Source of the DNA: Bacteroidota bacterium
GTDB lineage: Bacteria; Bacteroidota; Bacteroidia; Flavobacteriales; Weeksellaceae
Length of the DNA: 42,599 nucleotides
Direction of reading: 5' to 3'
Assembly (NCBI GenBank): GCA_023422635.1
Contig: JAFAGO010000056.1
Span: 1 to 42,599 of the forward strand
A program made the position numbers and the translations under genes. The notes beneath the pieces were generated by a model. That model was given only the letters and a program-made list of their open reading frames with translations, searched no databases and was not told where the DNA came from. Position 1 is the stretch's first letter. The number at the start of each line of letters is the position of its first letter. Of the stretch, positions 24,174 to 31,777 are shown in pieces.

Positions 24174-25022
24174 TTAGATCCGTGTGCAAAAAATATTTAA
24201 TTGAATATCAAAAATATTTTCCTCTTCGTATTTTAAAAATGGGTAAACTTTATTTTCTCCTGCAACTCTAATGTAATAATGAAATCCTTTGTTTTTAAGC
24301 AAATTCAAAATATCACCCAAATTTTGCTCATGCTCTGTAAAACCGTGATATTCTAAAAAAAGCAATTTCACATTACTGAGGTGTTCCTGAATATCAAAAA
24401 TTAATGTATTTTCTGCACCTTCAATATCAATTTTTAAAAAGTCAATTTTTTGATTTAGATACTTCTTAAAATCAATCGCTTTTACTGAAACAGAGTTTAT
24501 ATTATTTTCGTGAACTAATTTCCCCGCTAGGCCTCCATCTCGTTCAAATTTCAGAATTGTATCTTCTGTCCAAACAGCTTCATTATGCAATTCTATTAAT
24601 TCATTATTATCCATTGTTGACAGATTTTTACTCAACATTTCAAATATTTCAGTATCAGGTTCAAACGCTATTATTTTCGCTTGAGGAAATAATCTCCTAA
24701 AATAAAGTACACTTAGTCCAATATTAGCACCACAATCTATGATTAAAGGATGCTCTTTATTTGTTTCAAACCGATATACTTCCTCACCAAAAACTTCATC
24801 TAGAGAATGTAGGAAACTTGTATTGCGAGAAAATAGAAAAGGTTTTGAAAATAAACTTGAACTTCCTGAACTATATCTTTCTAAAGAACTAATCCTTCTT
24901 CTTTCAAAATCGGAAATACCAGTTTTATCATCAATTTGATGCCTATTCTTATAAACAAAAAATTGTTGTTTAATATTCCATAAAAGCAATCGAAAATCAC
25001 TTACCATATAGTTCTCCTTCAC
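24174..25022 (-). CDS. FkbM-family SAM-dependent methyltransferase
   Basis: The 282-residue protein has the FkbM class I methyltransferase core: LIIDCGANIGLSVLYFRRLFP (SAM-binding loop, about 93-113), IIAFEPDTEIFEMLSKNL (acidic strand end), VSVKAIDFKKYL and IDFLKIDIEGAE (motif with the conserved Asp-Ile-Glu-Gly). Such enzymes methylate a hydroxyl, here probably of a sugar in the surface glycan, which would agree with its place among glycosyltransferases. The first 60 residues are basic and poorly conserved; a second ATG (Met6) is also a possible start. It lies 15 nt after the ABC ATPase gene. Confidence 0.9.
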   Translation of the reverse strand: MKENYMVSDFRLLLWNIKQQFFVYKNRHQIDDKTGISDFERRRISSLERYSSGSSSLFSKPFLFSRNTSFLHSLDEVFGEEVYRFETNKEHPLIIDCGANIGLSVLYFRRLFPQAKIIAFEPDTEIFEMLSKNLSTMDNNELIELHNEAVWTEDTILKFERDGGLAGKLVHENNINSVSVKAIDFKKYLNQKIDFLKIDIEGAENTLIFDIQEHLSNVKLLFLEYHGFTEHEQNLGDILNLLKNKGFHYYIRVAGENKVYPFLKYEEENIFDIQLNIFCTRI

Positions 25023-25037
25023 TTTAGTTAAGAATTT

Positions 25038-26273
25038 TCAATCCCATGTATATCTTCCAAAAACTTGTCCGTAATCATAATCCCCGTGCTTAGATAAATA
25101 TGAACTAGAATCAATGATGAAAAAATTGCATACATCCTCAACATTATGATGTTTCATTACTCTTGGTTCATTTATGAATGCATTAATAGTATAACTACCC
25201 CTAACAAGCGTGTTTGCTTCAATACATAATATTAATCTTTCTTTCAATGTTGGATACTCACAAGAAAACACACGTCTTTTTTTATAATCAAGAATTGTTA
25301 CAAAAAAATTAGTATTTGGAATCTTATTTTTTAATACCAAATCAAATTGCAAATAAATTTGCTCGTTATAATGAAATTCATTCTTGGTATCTCCTTTTTT
25401 ATCGACAACTTTTATTTCCTGAATATAAAGCTGTCTATTTTCAACTGTTTCTGAATTAGTATAATATGGCAGTGTATTTTCATCTGCAATATATTTTGAA
25501 ACAGCTTCCCGTATATTACCTGAAAAGTCCACCAATCCGTTTGATAAAACAATCCCATAATTGCAAAGACCAGAAACAGCATTTAAATCATGACTCACAA
25601 ACAAAACCGTTCTTCCTTCTCCTTTGGAAACGTCGTCCATTTTCCCTAAACATTTCTTTTGAAATTCGGCATCACCAACGGCAAGAACCTCATCTACAAT
25701 TAGAATTTCAGATTCTAAATGTGCCGCAACTGCAAATGCCAAACGCACATACATTCCAGAAGAATAGCGTTTTACGGGTGTATCAATATAGCGCTCAACG
25801 CCTGCAAAGTCTACAATCTCGTCAAACTTTCTTTTGATTTCCGCTTTGCGCATTCCGAGGATCGCACCATTGAGAAAGATATTTTCACGACCTGTCATTT
25901 CAGGGTTAAATCCTGTTCCTACTTCTAAAAGCGAAGCAATTCTTCCATTTACTGCAAAATGACCAGTGGTTGGTTTGGTAACGCGACTTAATAATTTTAG
26001 TAAGGTAGATTTACCAGCACCATTTCTTCCGATAATGCCGACTGCATCGCCTTTTTCAATTTCAAAGTTGATGTCTTTCAACGACCATACATATTCGCTT
26101 TCGCCTTTTTTAGAACGATCGTTGGATTCTCCAATTTTAAGGAAGGGATCGTCTTTGCCTCGAATTCTCTCCCAAAAACGGTTGAGATCATGGCTGATGG
26201 TGCCCGTTCCAGTTTCTCCCAAACGATATTGTTTGGAAATATTGACGGCTTGTATGGCGATGTTTTTATTCAA
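25038..26273 (-). CDS. Polysaccharide ABC transporter ATP-binding protein (Wzt/TagH-like)
   Basis: This ATPase drives export of lipid-linked glycan across the inner membrane with the permease at 26669. Of its 411 residues, about 1-255 form the ABC domain: GIIGRNGAGKSTLLKLLS (Walker A), YSSGMYVRLAFAVA (signature) and EILIVDEVLAVGD (Walker B), then FVSHDLNAV (H-loop). Residues about 270-411 are a separate beta-rich domain like the C-terminal carbohydrate-binding domain of Wzt, which in O-antigen systems recognises the finished chain. Long N-terminal insertion GTGTISHDLNRFWERIRGKD is typical of this group. A repeat-filled 395-nt spacer separates it from the permease gene. Confidence 0.93.
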   Translation of the reverse strand: MNKNIAIQAVNISKQYRLGETGTGTISHDLNRFWERIRGKDDPFLKIGESNDRSKKGESEYVWSLKDINFEIEKGDAVGIIGRNGAGKSTLLKLLSRVTKPTTGHFAVNGRIASLLEVGTGFNPEMTGRENIFLNGAILGMRKAEIKRKFDEIVDFAGVERYIDTPVKRYSSGMYVRLAFAVAAHLESEILIVDEVLAVGDAEFQKKCLGKMDDVSKGEGRTVLFVSHDLNAVSGLCNYGIVLSNGLVDFSGNIREAVSKYIADENTLPYYTNSETVENRQLYIQEIKVVDKKGDTKNEFHYNEQIYLQFDLVLKNKIPNTNFFVTILDYKKRRVFSCEYPTLKERLILCIEANTLVRGSYTINAFINEPRVMKHHNVEDVCNFFIIDSSSYLSKHGDYDYGQVFGRYTWD

Positions 26274-26668
26274 AGTTTTTGTTTTTTAAAATGATCCTTC
26301 GAGAGCCTCAGGATGATATTTTACTCTTTATTACTCGCTTGGATTAGAAAGTGTTATCCTTCTTTCCTTTCGACAAGCATCCTTCGAGAGCCTCAGGATG
26401 ACATTTTACTCTTTATTACTCGATTGGATTAGAAAGTGTTACCCTTCTTTCCTTTCGACAAGCATCCTTCGAGAGCCTAAGGATGACATTTTACTCTTTA
26501 TTACTCGATTGGATTAGAAAGTGTTACCCTTCTTTCCTTTCGACAAACATCCTACGAAAGCCTCAGGATGACATGACATGCTGCTTTTATTTTTGTTGAT
26601 GCTTCGACAAGCTCAGCATGACATTCTCTTGTACCAATGTCTTCTTTCTTCTTTCCTCTATCCTCTAT
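26274..26668. repeat. 85-bp tandem repeat array with REP-like hairpins
   Basis: This spacer between the permease and ATPase genes holds three 85-bp units (26294-26378, 26379-26463, 26464-26548) that differ by only 2-3 bases, and a partial fourth from 26549. Each begins with a 21-nt hairpin whose arms are ATCCT and AGGAT, with inner pairing GAG/CTC in units 1 and 2. A degenerate fifth hairpin at 26599-26619 has arms ATGCT and AGCAT, a compensatory change that keeps the stem. Sequences resembling CTTCGACAAGCTCAGGATGA are known as dispersed repeats in many bacterial genomes. No ORF of note lies here. Confidence 0.9.
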
Positions 26669-27517
26669 CTAAACCGTATCCATAAAGTTCTTTTCCACCT
26701 TATTAAATATCAACGTACCTAGCATTAAAATACATAGAATTATTCCACTGGAAAATAATAAATCGATTCCGCTAAAACTTCCAACTCCTAAAAAAGCATA
26801 TCGGAAACATTCAAATATAGGTGAAAGCGGATTGGCATATAAAAAAAATTGGTATTTCTCTGGTATTGCAGAAACAGGATAAACCACTGGAGTGATGTAC
26901 ATAAAAAGCTGTATTCCGAAACTTAAAAGGAAGCTAAGATCTTTGTATTTGGTCGTCATCGACGAAAAAATCATTCCTACTCCTAATGCAAATAACGCCA
27001 TTAAAACTACAAGAAATGGAGTAATAATGATCCACCAATTAGGATGTATGGTATTGGTAAAAAAAACAAAATAAAGCCAAATTATAAGAAACAAAACCAA
27101 CTGAACAGCAAATTTCATTAACGCCGAAACAACAATACTCAACGGCATAATCAATCGTGGAAAATACACTTTGCCAAACAAATTGGCGTTAGCCGTAAAT
27201 ACCGTTGAAGTTTTCGTTAAGCTCTCAGAAAAATAATTCCAAATGGTGATTCCTGATAGGTAAAAGAGAATTTGCGGAGCGCCATCTGTGGACAATTTCG
27301 CAATGTTGCCGAACAGAATCACATAAATTAACGTGGTTAACATTGGCTGCACTACAAACCAAATTGGACCTAAAATCGTTTGTTTGTAGAACGTTACAAA
27401 ATCTCTTTTCACCAGCATTTGCAATAAATCACGATACCGCCAAACTTCTTTCAAGTTTACACTAAAAAGCGAATTTTTGGAATCAATGATATACGAATCT
27501 TCTGTTTGCATGTCCAC
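26669..27517 (-). CDS. Polysaccharide ABC transporter permease (Wzm-like)
   Basis: The 282-residue protein is an ABC-2 type membrane permease with six predicted helices. A cytoplasmic N-terminus with the amphipathic LKEVWRYRDLLQMLVKRDFVTFYKQT precedes the first helix (PIWFVVQPMLTTLIYVILFG). The mid-segment MTTKYKDLSFLLSFGIQLFMYITPVVYPVSAIP and a late LYANPLSPIFECFRYAFLG are characteristic of Wzm/TagG. It pairs with the ATPase at 25038 to export glycan. It is 14 nt downstream of the Wzc-like gene, so it belongs to the same transcript as the export machine. Confidence 0.93.
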   Translation of the reverse strand: MDMQTEDSYIIDSKNSLFSVNLKEVWRYRDLLQMLVKRDFVTFYKQTILGPIWFVVQPMLTTLIYVILFGNIAKLSTDGAPQILFYLSGITIWNYFSESLTKTSTVFTANANLFGKVYFPRLIMPLSIVVSALMKFAVQLVLFLIIWLYFVFFTNTIHPNWWIIITPFLVVLMALFALGVGMIFSSMTTKYKDLSFLLSFGIQLFMYITPVVYPVSAIPEKYQFFLYANPLSPIFECFRYAFLGVGSFSGIDLLFSSGIILCILMLGTLIFNKVEKNFMDTV

Positions 27518-27531
27518 TAAAAATTAAAAGC

Positions 27532-29889
27532 TTACCCTCTGATATATCTTCTCACAGATTCGCCCATTTTTTGCCATTTTGTTCGTGGCTTTTCTTGTCC
27601 GTACACATAATAGCCATAGCCGTATTTTTTACCATAGCGGCTATTTTGTGGATATACATTATTAAGCACAAACGAAATATTTTTAATATTGTTCGTACTC
27701 TTAAATTCGGTCGCAAAAGCAAGCATTTCTTTTTCTGTATAACCAGATTTTAAAAGATACAACACGACATCCGCATGTTTTAAAATATTAAGCGTATCGC
27801 TCACCAACATTACGGGCGCAGAATCGATAATAATATAATCGTAAGTTTCTCGAAGTCGTTTCATCATCACATCAAACTTTTCCATATCGAGCAAATCATT
27901 AGGATTCGGGGCAATTGCTCCACTAAACAATACGCTCAAGTTTTCTGTAACATTCGAATGAACAATATAATCTTCTGGTTGGTCATCATCAGAAATCAAA
28001 TAATCCGTTAGTCCAACATTCTCACCTTTAATAAATCGATGCAATTGCGGGTTTCGAATATCGGCTCCAATAAGAAGCACTTTGCTTCTCCACGCTAAGG
28101 TAAGAGCCGTATTCATGGCAATAGTTGTTTTGCCTTCACCTTTTATAGATGAAGTAACGAGAATAACATTTCCATTGGATGGCGAACTATTGACTTTTGT
28201 TTTCAGGAGGTATTTTAAATTTGATGTTAAAATTCGAAAAGACTCAGCGAATGGTGAAAAATCTTTGGGATTCACAATCGCGCGCTCTTCTGATTTAAAT
28301 GGAATTTCTGCAATAACGGGAATATCCGAAACCAAGGATTGAATTTGAAGTCGTGTATATACTTTCGTATCGATGGTGTTCATCACAAAGAAAAAAGCAA
28401 GTGGAAGTAAAAACCCAATCGCCAATGCACTCGATGTAATTTGCTGCCGGTTAGGCTTTACTTGGCCTGTTGTAAACGCTGGATTAACAACCTTTGATTT
28501 TGGCGCGGTAACGGCAAGTGTAATGGCATTTTCTTCTCTTTTTTGCAAAAGATAAAGATAGAGTTGCTCTTTTAATTTCTGGTTACGATCAATATTTCGG
28601 AATATTTTTTCTTGCGTTGGATAGCGATCAATTTGTCCCTTACTCACGTTTAATCGTGCTTTTGCTTGTGCAATTTGAAGGTTAAGCGTTTCACGAGATT
28701 CTACTAAATTTTTACGCACCAAATTTCGAAGTTCAGTAACTTGTTTGCTCAGTTCAATTACGGATGGATTTTCTGGAGTGGCTTGTTTTAACACACGATT
28801 TCGAGTAAGAAGTGCTTCGTTATACGCTGTTACATATTGTTCGGCAGCACTCGAAAGCCCCATATTTGATGGCAGAAGTTGTTCTGTTCCTGAAAGTGCA
28901 TAAATGGAATTCACCAAATCGAGCTGGGTGGAATATTCTACCATCTTTTTGGTATAATCATCCGCGTTTCCTACCGCAATTCCCGCTTGCGTATCCAAAT
29001 CGGTAATTTCGTTGTTGCGTTTAAAACTTTCTTTTTCGCTTTCAATGCCAGAGAGATCGTTGGTAATCACCTCTAATCGATCATTGATAAAATTTTGAGT
29101 ATTTTGCGCTTCTTGATTTTTATCTTTAACACCATCGATATTGTATTGCTTGGTAATTTCATTTAAAATATCTTCACTCTTTTTCGGAACGGCTCCCACC
29201 AAAGAAAGTTCCATTAAAAGACCTTTATTTTCCGGTAACGCAACACTTACAGAATGCTCAAGTGTAGACACAACTTGAGGAATGCTTCGAAATACCACCT
29301 TCACAGAACCAGAAAAAGAATTCCTTCCTTTACTCTCTAACTGAATGGTTCCAAAAGGAAGTTGAATGGGCACACCAAATGAAAACACTTTTCCTTTCGA
29401 TGGACCTTCAATAATTCTAAAGCGCTGACTTCCCGCGGAAGAAATTACAATTGAGCTGCCAGAAAATGTATCTGCATTTTTAAGAGAAAGAATTTTACCG
29501 GTTAATGGTGCATCTTTGTAAAGTTCAACCTCCAGAATTTTTCCAATACTGTAGAAAGCTACATTGAGATTTAAGTTTTCTGCAACTTGAGTTAGAATTG
29601 GTTTTGATACAATAACAGTTGTTTCCCCTTGAAGTTCATTATCTCCACTAACGCCCATCCCAAGATTTTTAAGATCGCTGAGTGCGGAGTTTTTATTCTT
29701 CGACTCCAAAAGCATTAAAGAGGTTTTACTTAAATATTGCGGCAATACATATCGCAAATAGATTTGAGAACCGATATAAAACAAAAGCATGATAAGCACA
29801 AACCACGGCCATTTTTTAAGATAGCGACCGACCTCTCTTTTAAAGTTTACCTGCTTATTGCGTTCCGCTTGGTTATCGAGCAATTCCAT
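27532..29889 (-). CDS. Wzc-like tyrosine autokinase and polysaccharide co-polymerase
   Basis: The 785-residue inner-membrane protein joins a Wzz chain-length domain to a BY-kinase. A helix at about 33-53 and a second near 487-505 flank a large periplasmic, coiled-coil-rich part (about 55-485, with RNLVRKNLVESRETLNLQIAQ). The cytoplasmic kinase has VTSSIKGEGKTTIAMN (Walker A), VLLIGADIRNPQLHRF (A' motif) and YDYIIIDSAPVML (Walker B). The C-terminus holds the Tyr cluster SRYGKKYGYGYYVYGQE with six Tyr, the autophosphorylation tail. It controls chain length and export together with the Wza-like protein 18 nt upstream. The protein is the single-chain (proteobacterial-like) form. Confidence 0.95.
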   Translation of the reverse strand: MELLDNQAERNKQVNFKREVGRYLKKWPWFVLIMLLFYIGSQIYLRYVLPQYLSKTSLMLLESKNKNSALSDLKNLGMGVSGDNELQGETTVIVSKPILTQVAENLNLNVAFYSIGKILEVELYKDAPLTGKILSLKNADTFSGSSIVISSAGSQRFRIIEGPSKGKVFSFGVPIQLPFGTIQLESKGRNSFSGSVKVVFRSIPQVVSTLEHSVSVALPENKGLLMELSLVGAVPKKSEDILNEITKQYNIDGVKDKNQEAQNTQNFINDRLEVITNDLSGIESEKESFKRNNEITDLDTQAGIAVGNADDYTKKMVEYSTQLDLVNSIYALSGTEQLLPSNMGLSSAAEQYVTAYNEALLTRNRVLKQATPENPSVIELSKQVTELRNLVRKNLVESRETLNLQIAQAKARLNVSKGQIDRYPTQEKIFRNIDRNQKLKEQLYLYLLQKREENAITLAVTAPKSKVVNPAFTTGQVKPNRQQITSSALAIGFLLPLAFFFVMNTIDTKVYTRLQIQSLVSDIPVIAEIPFKSEERAIVNPKDFSPFAESFRILTSNLKYLLKTKVNSSPSNGNVILVTSSIKGEGKTTIAMNTALTLAWRSKVLLIGADIRNPQLHRFIKGENVGLTDYLISDDDQPEDYIVHSNVTENLSVLFSGAIAPNPNDLLDMEKFDVMMKRLRETYDYIIIDSAPVMLVSDTLNILKHADVVLYLLKSGYTEKEMLAFATEFKSTNNIKNISFVLNNVYPQNSRYGKKYGYGYYVYGQEKPRTKWQKMGESVRRYIRG

Positions 29890-29907
29890 ACATTAAAATA
29901 TCGTCTT

Positions 29908-30774
29908 CTATCGTGTTAATCCTATAATCAGTCCTACAATTCCTAAAATCGAGCTGCCAAGAGTAATGATAAGCTGGCGATTTGGATTGGTTGTATTGGC
30001 CGAAATTTGCTTGTTTTTATCTGGTTCAACATATAAAATATCATTTTGCTGAAGATAATAGTATGGAGAATTTACAATGGATGCCTCAGAGAGATCCAAA
30101 GAAACCACTTGATCTTTCCCTGTTTCTTCTGAATATCGAATGAGCTTAACGTTCGTTCTGTTCGCAGAATCGTTCAAATCTCCAGCAATCGCAATGGCTT
30201 GAAAAATATTAAGGCGTTCGTTCGGGCTAGATTTTTGTCCAGGTCCTTTTACATCACCCAAAACATAAATGTTAAAATTCTGTAAGGTAATACTGACCAT
30301 GGGATCTGTTAGGTATCTTTTCAAACGATTTTCTAAATCATTCTTCAGCTGCTGCTTCGTCATTCCTTTACAATATACATTTCCCAAAACGGGAAATTCT
30401 ATCGTTCCATCTGGGCTTACGACATAAGAATTATCGCTATTTCCGGAAGCTCTACCATCAGACGCGGAAGTTTGATTCATTGAGCTTTTATTAAACGGTT
30501 TTACCGCAATGGCATCAAATGCAGTAACATTGATGGTTAATATATCTCCTTCTTGAATATGTAAACCTTCGTATCTCGCTTGCGAAACTTCGTTTTGAAA
30601 ATTGTCATTCGAAAAATACACCATGTTTTGCTTTGGTTTACACGACTGTACCAACACTATCATCATCAACATCAAGAGGGCATTTCTTTTGTAAAAAGAA
30701 ACATCACAAGCAGGTAATGCAAAAGCAAAAATGCGTTTATTTATGGAGAAACGATTGAATCGGGTATACTTCAT
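29908..30774 (-). CDS. Wza-like outer-membrane polysaccharide export lipoprotein
   Basis: The 288-residue protein has a polysaccharide-export (Poly_export) domain, about residues 65-160, with IQEGDILTINVTAFDA and YVVSPDGTIEFPVLGNVYCKGMTKQQL, and an SLBB-like region from about 165 (NFNIYVLGDVKGPGQKSSPNERLNIFQAIAIAGDL). A signal with lipobox LVLVQSC puts the lipid on Cys45. The signal is unusually long if the first ATG (30774) is used; an internal start such as Met35 (codon 30672-30670) would lose the basic residues KR before the hydrophobic stretch, so the first ATG is kept. A last hydrophobic helix (LIITLGSSILGIVGLIIGL) ends the protein. It forms the export channel with the Wzc-like protein. 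Confidence 0.9.
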   Translation of the reverse strand: MKYTRFNRFSINKRIFAFALPACDVSFYKRNALLMLMMIVLVQSCKPKQNMVYFSNDNFQNEVSQARYEGLHIQEGDILTINVTAFDAIAVKPFNKSSMNQTSASDGRASGNSDNSYVVSPDGTIEFPVLGNVYCKGMTKQQLKNDLENRLKRYLTDPMVSITLQNFNIYVLGDVKGPGQKSSPNERLNIFQAIAIAGDLNDSANRTNVKLIRYSEETGKDQVVSLDLSEASIVNSPYYYLQQNDILYVEPDKNKQISANTTNPNRQLIITLGSSILGIVGLIIGLTR

Positions 30775-30800
30775 TTTAAGTGATCTTCAAAGAATTTTAT

Positions 30801-31460
30801 CTAGCGAATATCCGTTAAATAATAGTTGATTCCCAAGGCAATATAGCGGGTATAAGTGTTGCGATGTGTATAATCGGGATACACTTTGCTAAAACCACGG
30901 TCGTACCGCAGAAACGCTTCTGATTGAGTTCCAATCCTTAAACCTGCGCCAAAGGAAATTCCGTATCCGAATGTATTAAATCTTTGACCTAAGCCAAATA
31001 AAGTGGGATCTAGACCAGCATCTGTGACTTCTTGAATGGCATTACCTTCTTTTACTTTGTTGAACACCAGATATTCAAATTTAGGACCTGCAAAAAAGAA
31101 GATATCTTTCTTAACACCATTACTAGTAAGGAAATACTTAATATAAATAGGAACTGCAATATAGCCCATATCATACGTTTCTTTACCATTTTCCATGACA
31201 TCGTCCCAAGCACCTCGTTCCCCTTGTTTGCTAAATTCAAGTTGTGGTTGAAGGTAAAGCCATGCAGAATCAAACACATCATTTTCAACAAGACTAATGC
31301 TTGTGAATGCACCTACTACTCCACCCCATCCTGCTTCGGAAACGCCGTGAACACCAACAATTGATCCTTTATTAACTGCTCCCGTAACACCAAACTTAAC
31401 CGTTTGAGCAGCGACAAGTGCGCTCAATGTTGTGAAAATCACCAACAACACTTTAGACAT
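30801..31460 (-). CDS. Outer-membrane beta-barrel protein (PorT-like)
   Basis: The 219-residue protein has a signal peptide (MSKVLLVIFTTLSALVAAQ, cleavage after AAQ or nearby) followed by alternating beta strands with aromatic girdles, such as WLYLQPQLEFSKQG, YIAVPIYIKYFL, IFFFAGPKFEYLVF, and a C-terminal TRYIALGINYYLTDIR. It fits the PorT-like small outer-membrane barrels of Bacteroidota. It is the first gene of the polysaccharide locus, 26 nt before the wza-like gene, so it is likely cotranscribed. A role as an outer-membrane partner for the glycan is an inference. It may equally be an unrelated porin-like protein. Confidence 0.8.
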   Translation of the reverse strand: MSKVLLVIFTTLSALVAAQTVKFGVTGAVNKGSIVGVHGVSEAGWGGVVGAFTSISLVENDVFDSAWLYLQPQLEFSKQGERGAWDDVMENGKETYDMGYIAVPIYIKYFLTSNGVKKDIFFFAGPKFEYLVFNKVKEGNAIQEVTDAGLDPTLFGLGQRFNTFGYGISFGAGLRIGTQSEAFLRYDRGFSKVYPDYTHRNTYTRYIALGINYYLTDIR

Positions 31461-31713
31461 TCGATAGGTTTTTACAAAATTTTGCGGAAAATTACCACTT
31501 TTTTAGATATTCCGCTCAAATATGAGTTAAAAAAAAAGATTTCAGTCGTAATATATTGATATTTCCATTTACAACGCAACTCTTTATTTTTCTGTTTCAA
31601 AACAAGTTGAGTTCAATGTTAGTAAATCGCATCATTGCGAATAACGATGAAATTTAAGACCTTTTGGAATCAATCAAAACCCTTAAACCATACATTTTAT
31701 GGATTAACCGGCA
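31461..31713 (-). promoter_or_regulatory. Upstream region of the polysaccharide operon
   Basis: This AT-rich, gene-free stretch lies between the glyA terminator and the barrel gene. The best -7 candidate on the minus strand is CATATTTG (31524-31517), one mismatch from TAnnTTTG, giving a 5' UTR of about 50 nt. No TTG is found at the expected distance. It is the most probable start of the roughly 17-kb operon. Nothing else is recognised here. Confidence 0.4.
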
Positions 31714-31739
31714 TAAAAAAAAGACCAGATGAACTGGCC
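31714..31739 (-). terminator. Intrinsic terminator of glyA
   Basis: On the minus strand GGCCAG (31739-31734) and CTGGTC (31728-31723) form a stem with one G-U pair, followed by TT and a longer T-rich run (31722-31714). It lies 39 nt after the glyA stop codon. Confidence 0.75.
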
Positions 31740-31777
31740 TTAATATAAAAAACAAATAGTATAAAATTCAGATAAAA

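Noticed and set aside
26294..26619. CRISPR array
   Set aside because: The units are direct tandem copies with no unique spacers, and there are no cas genes.
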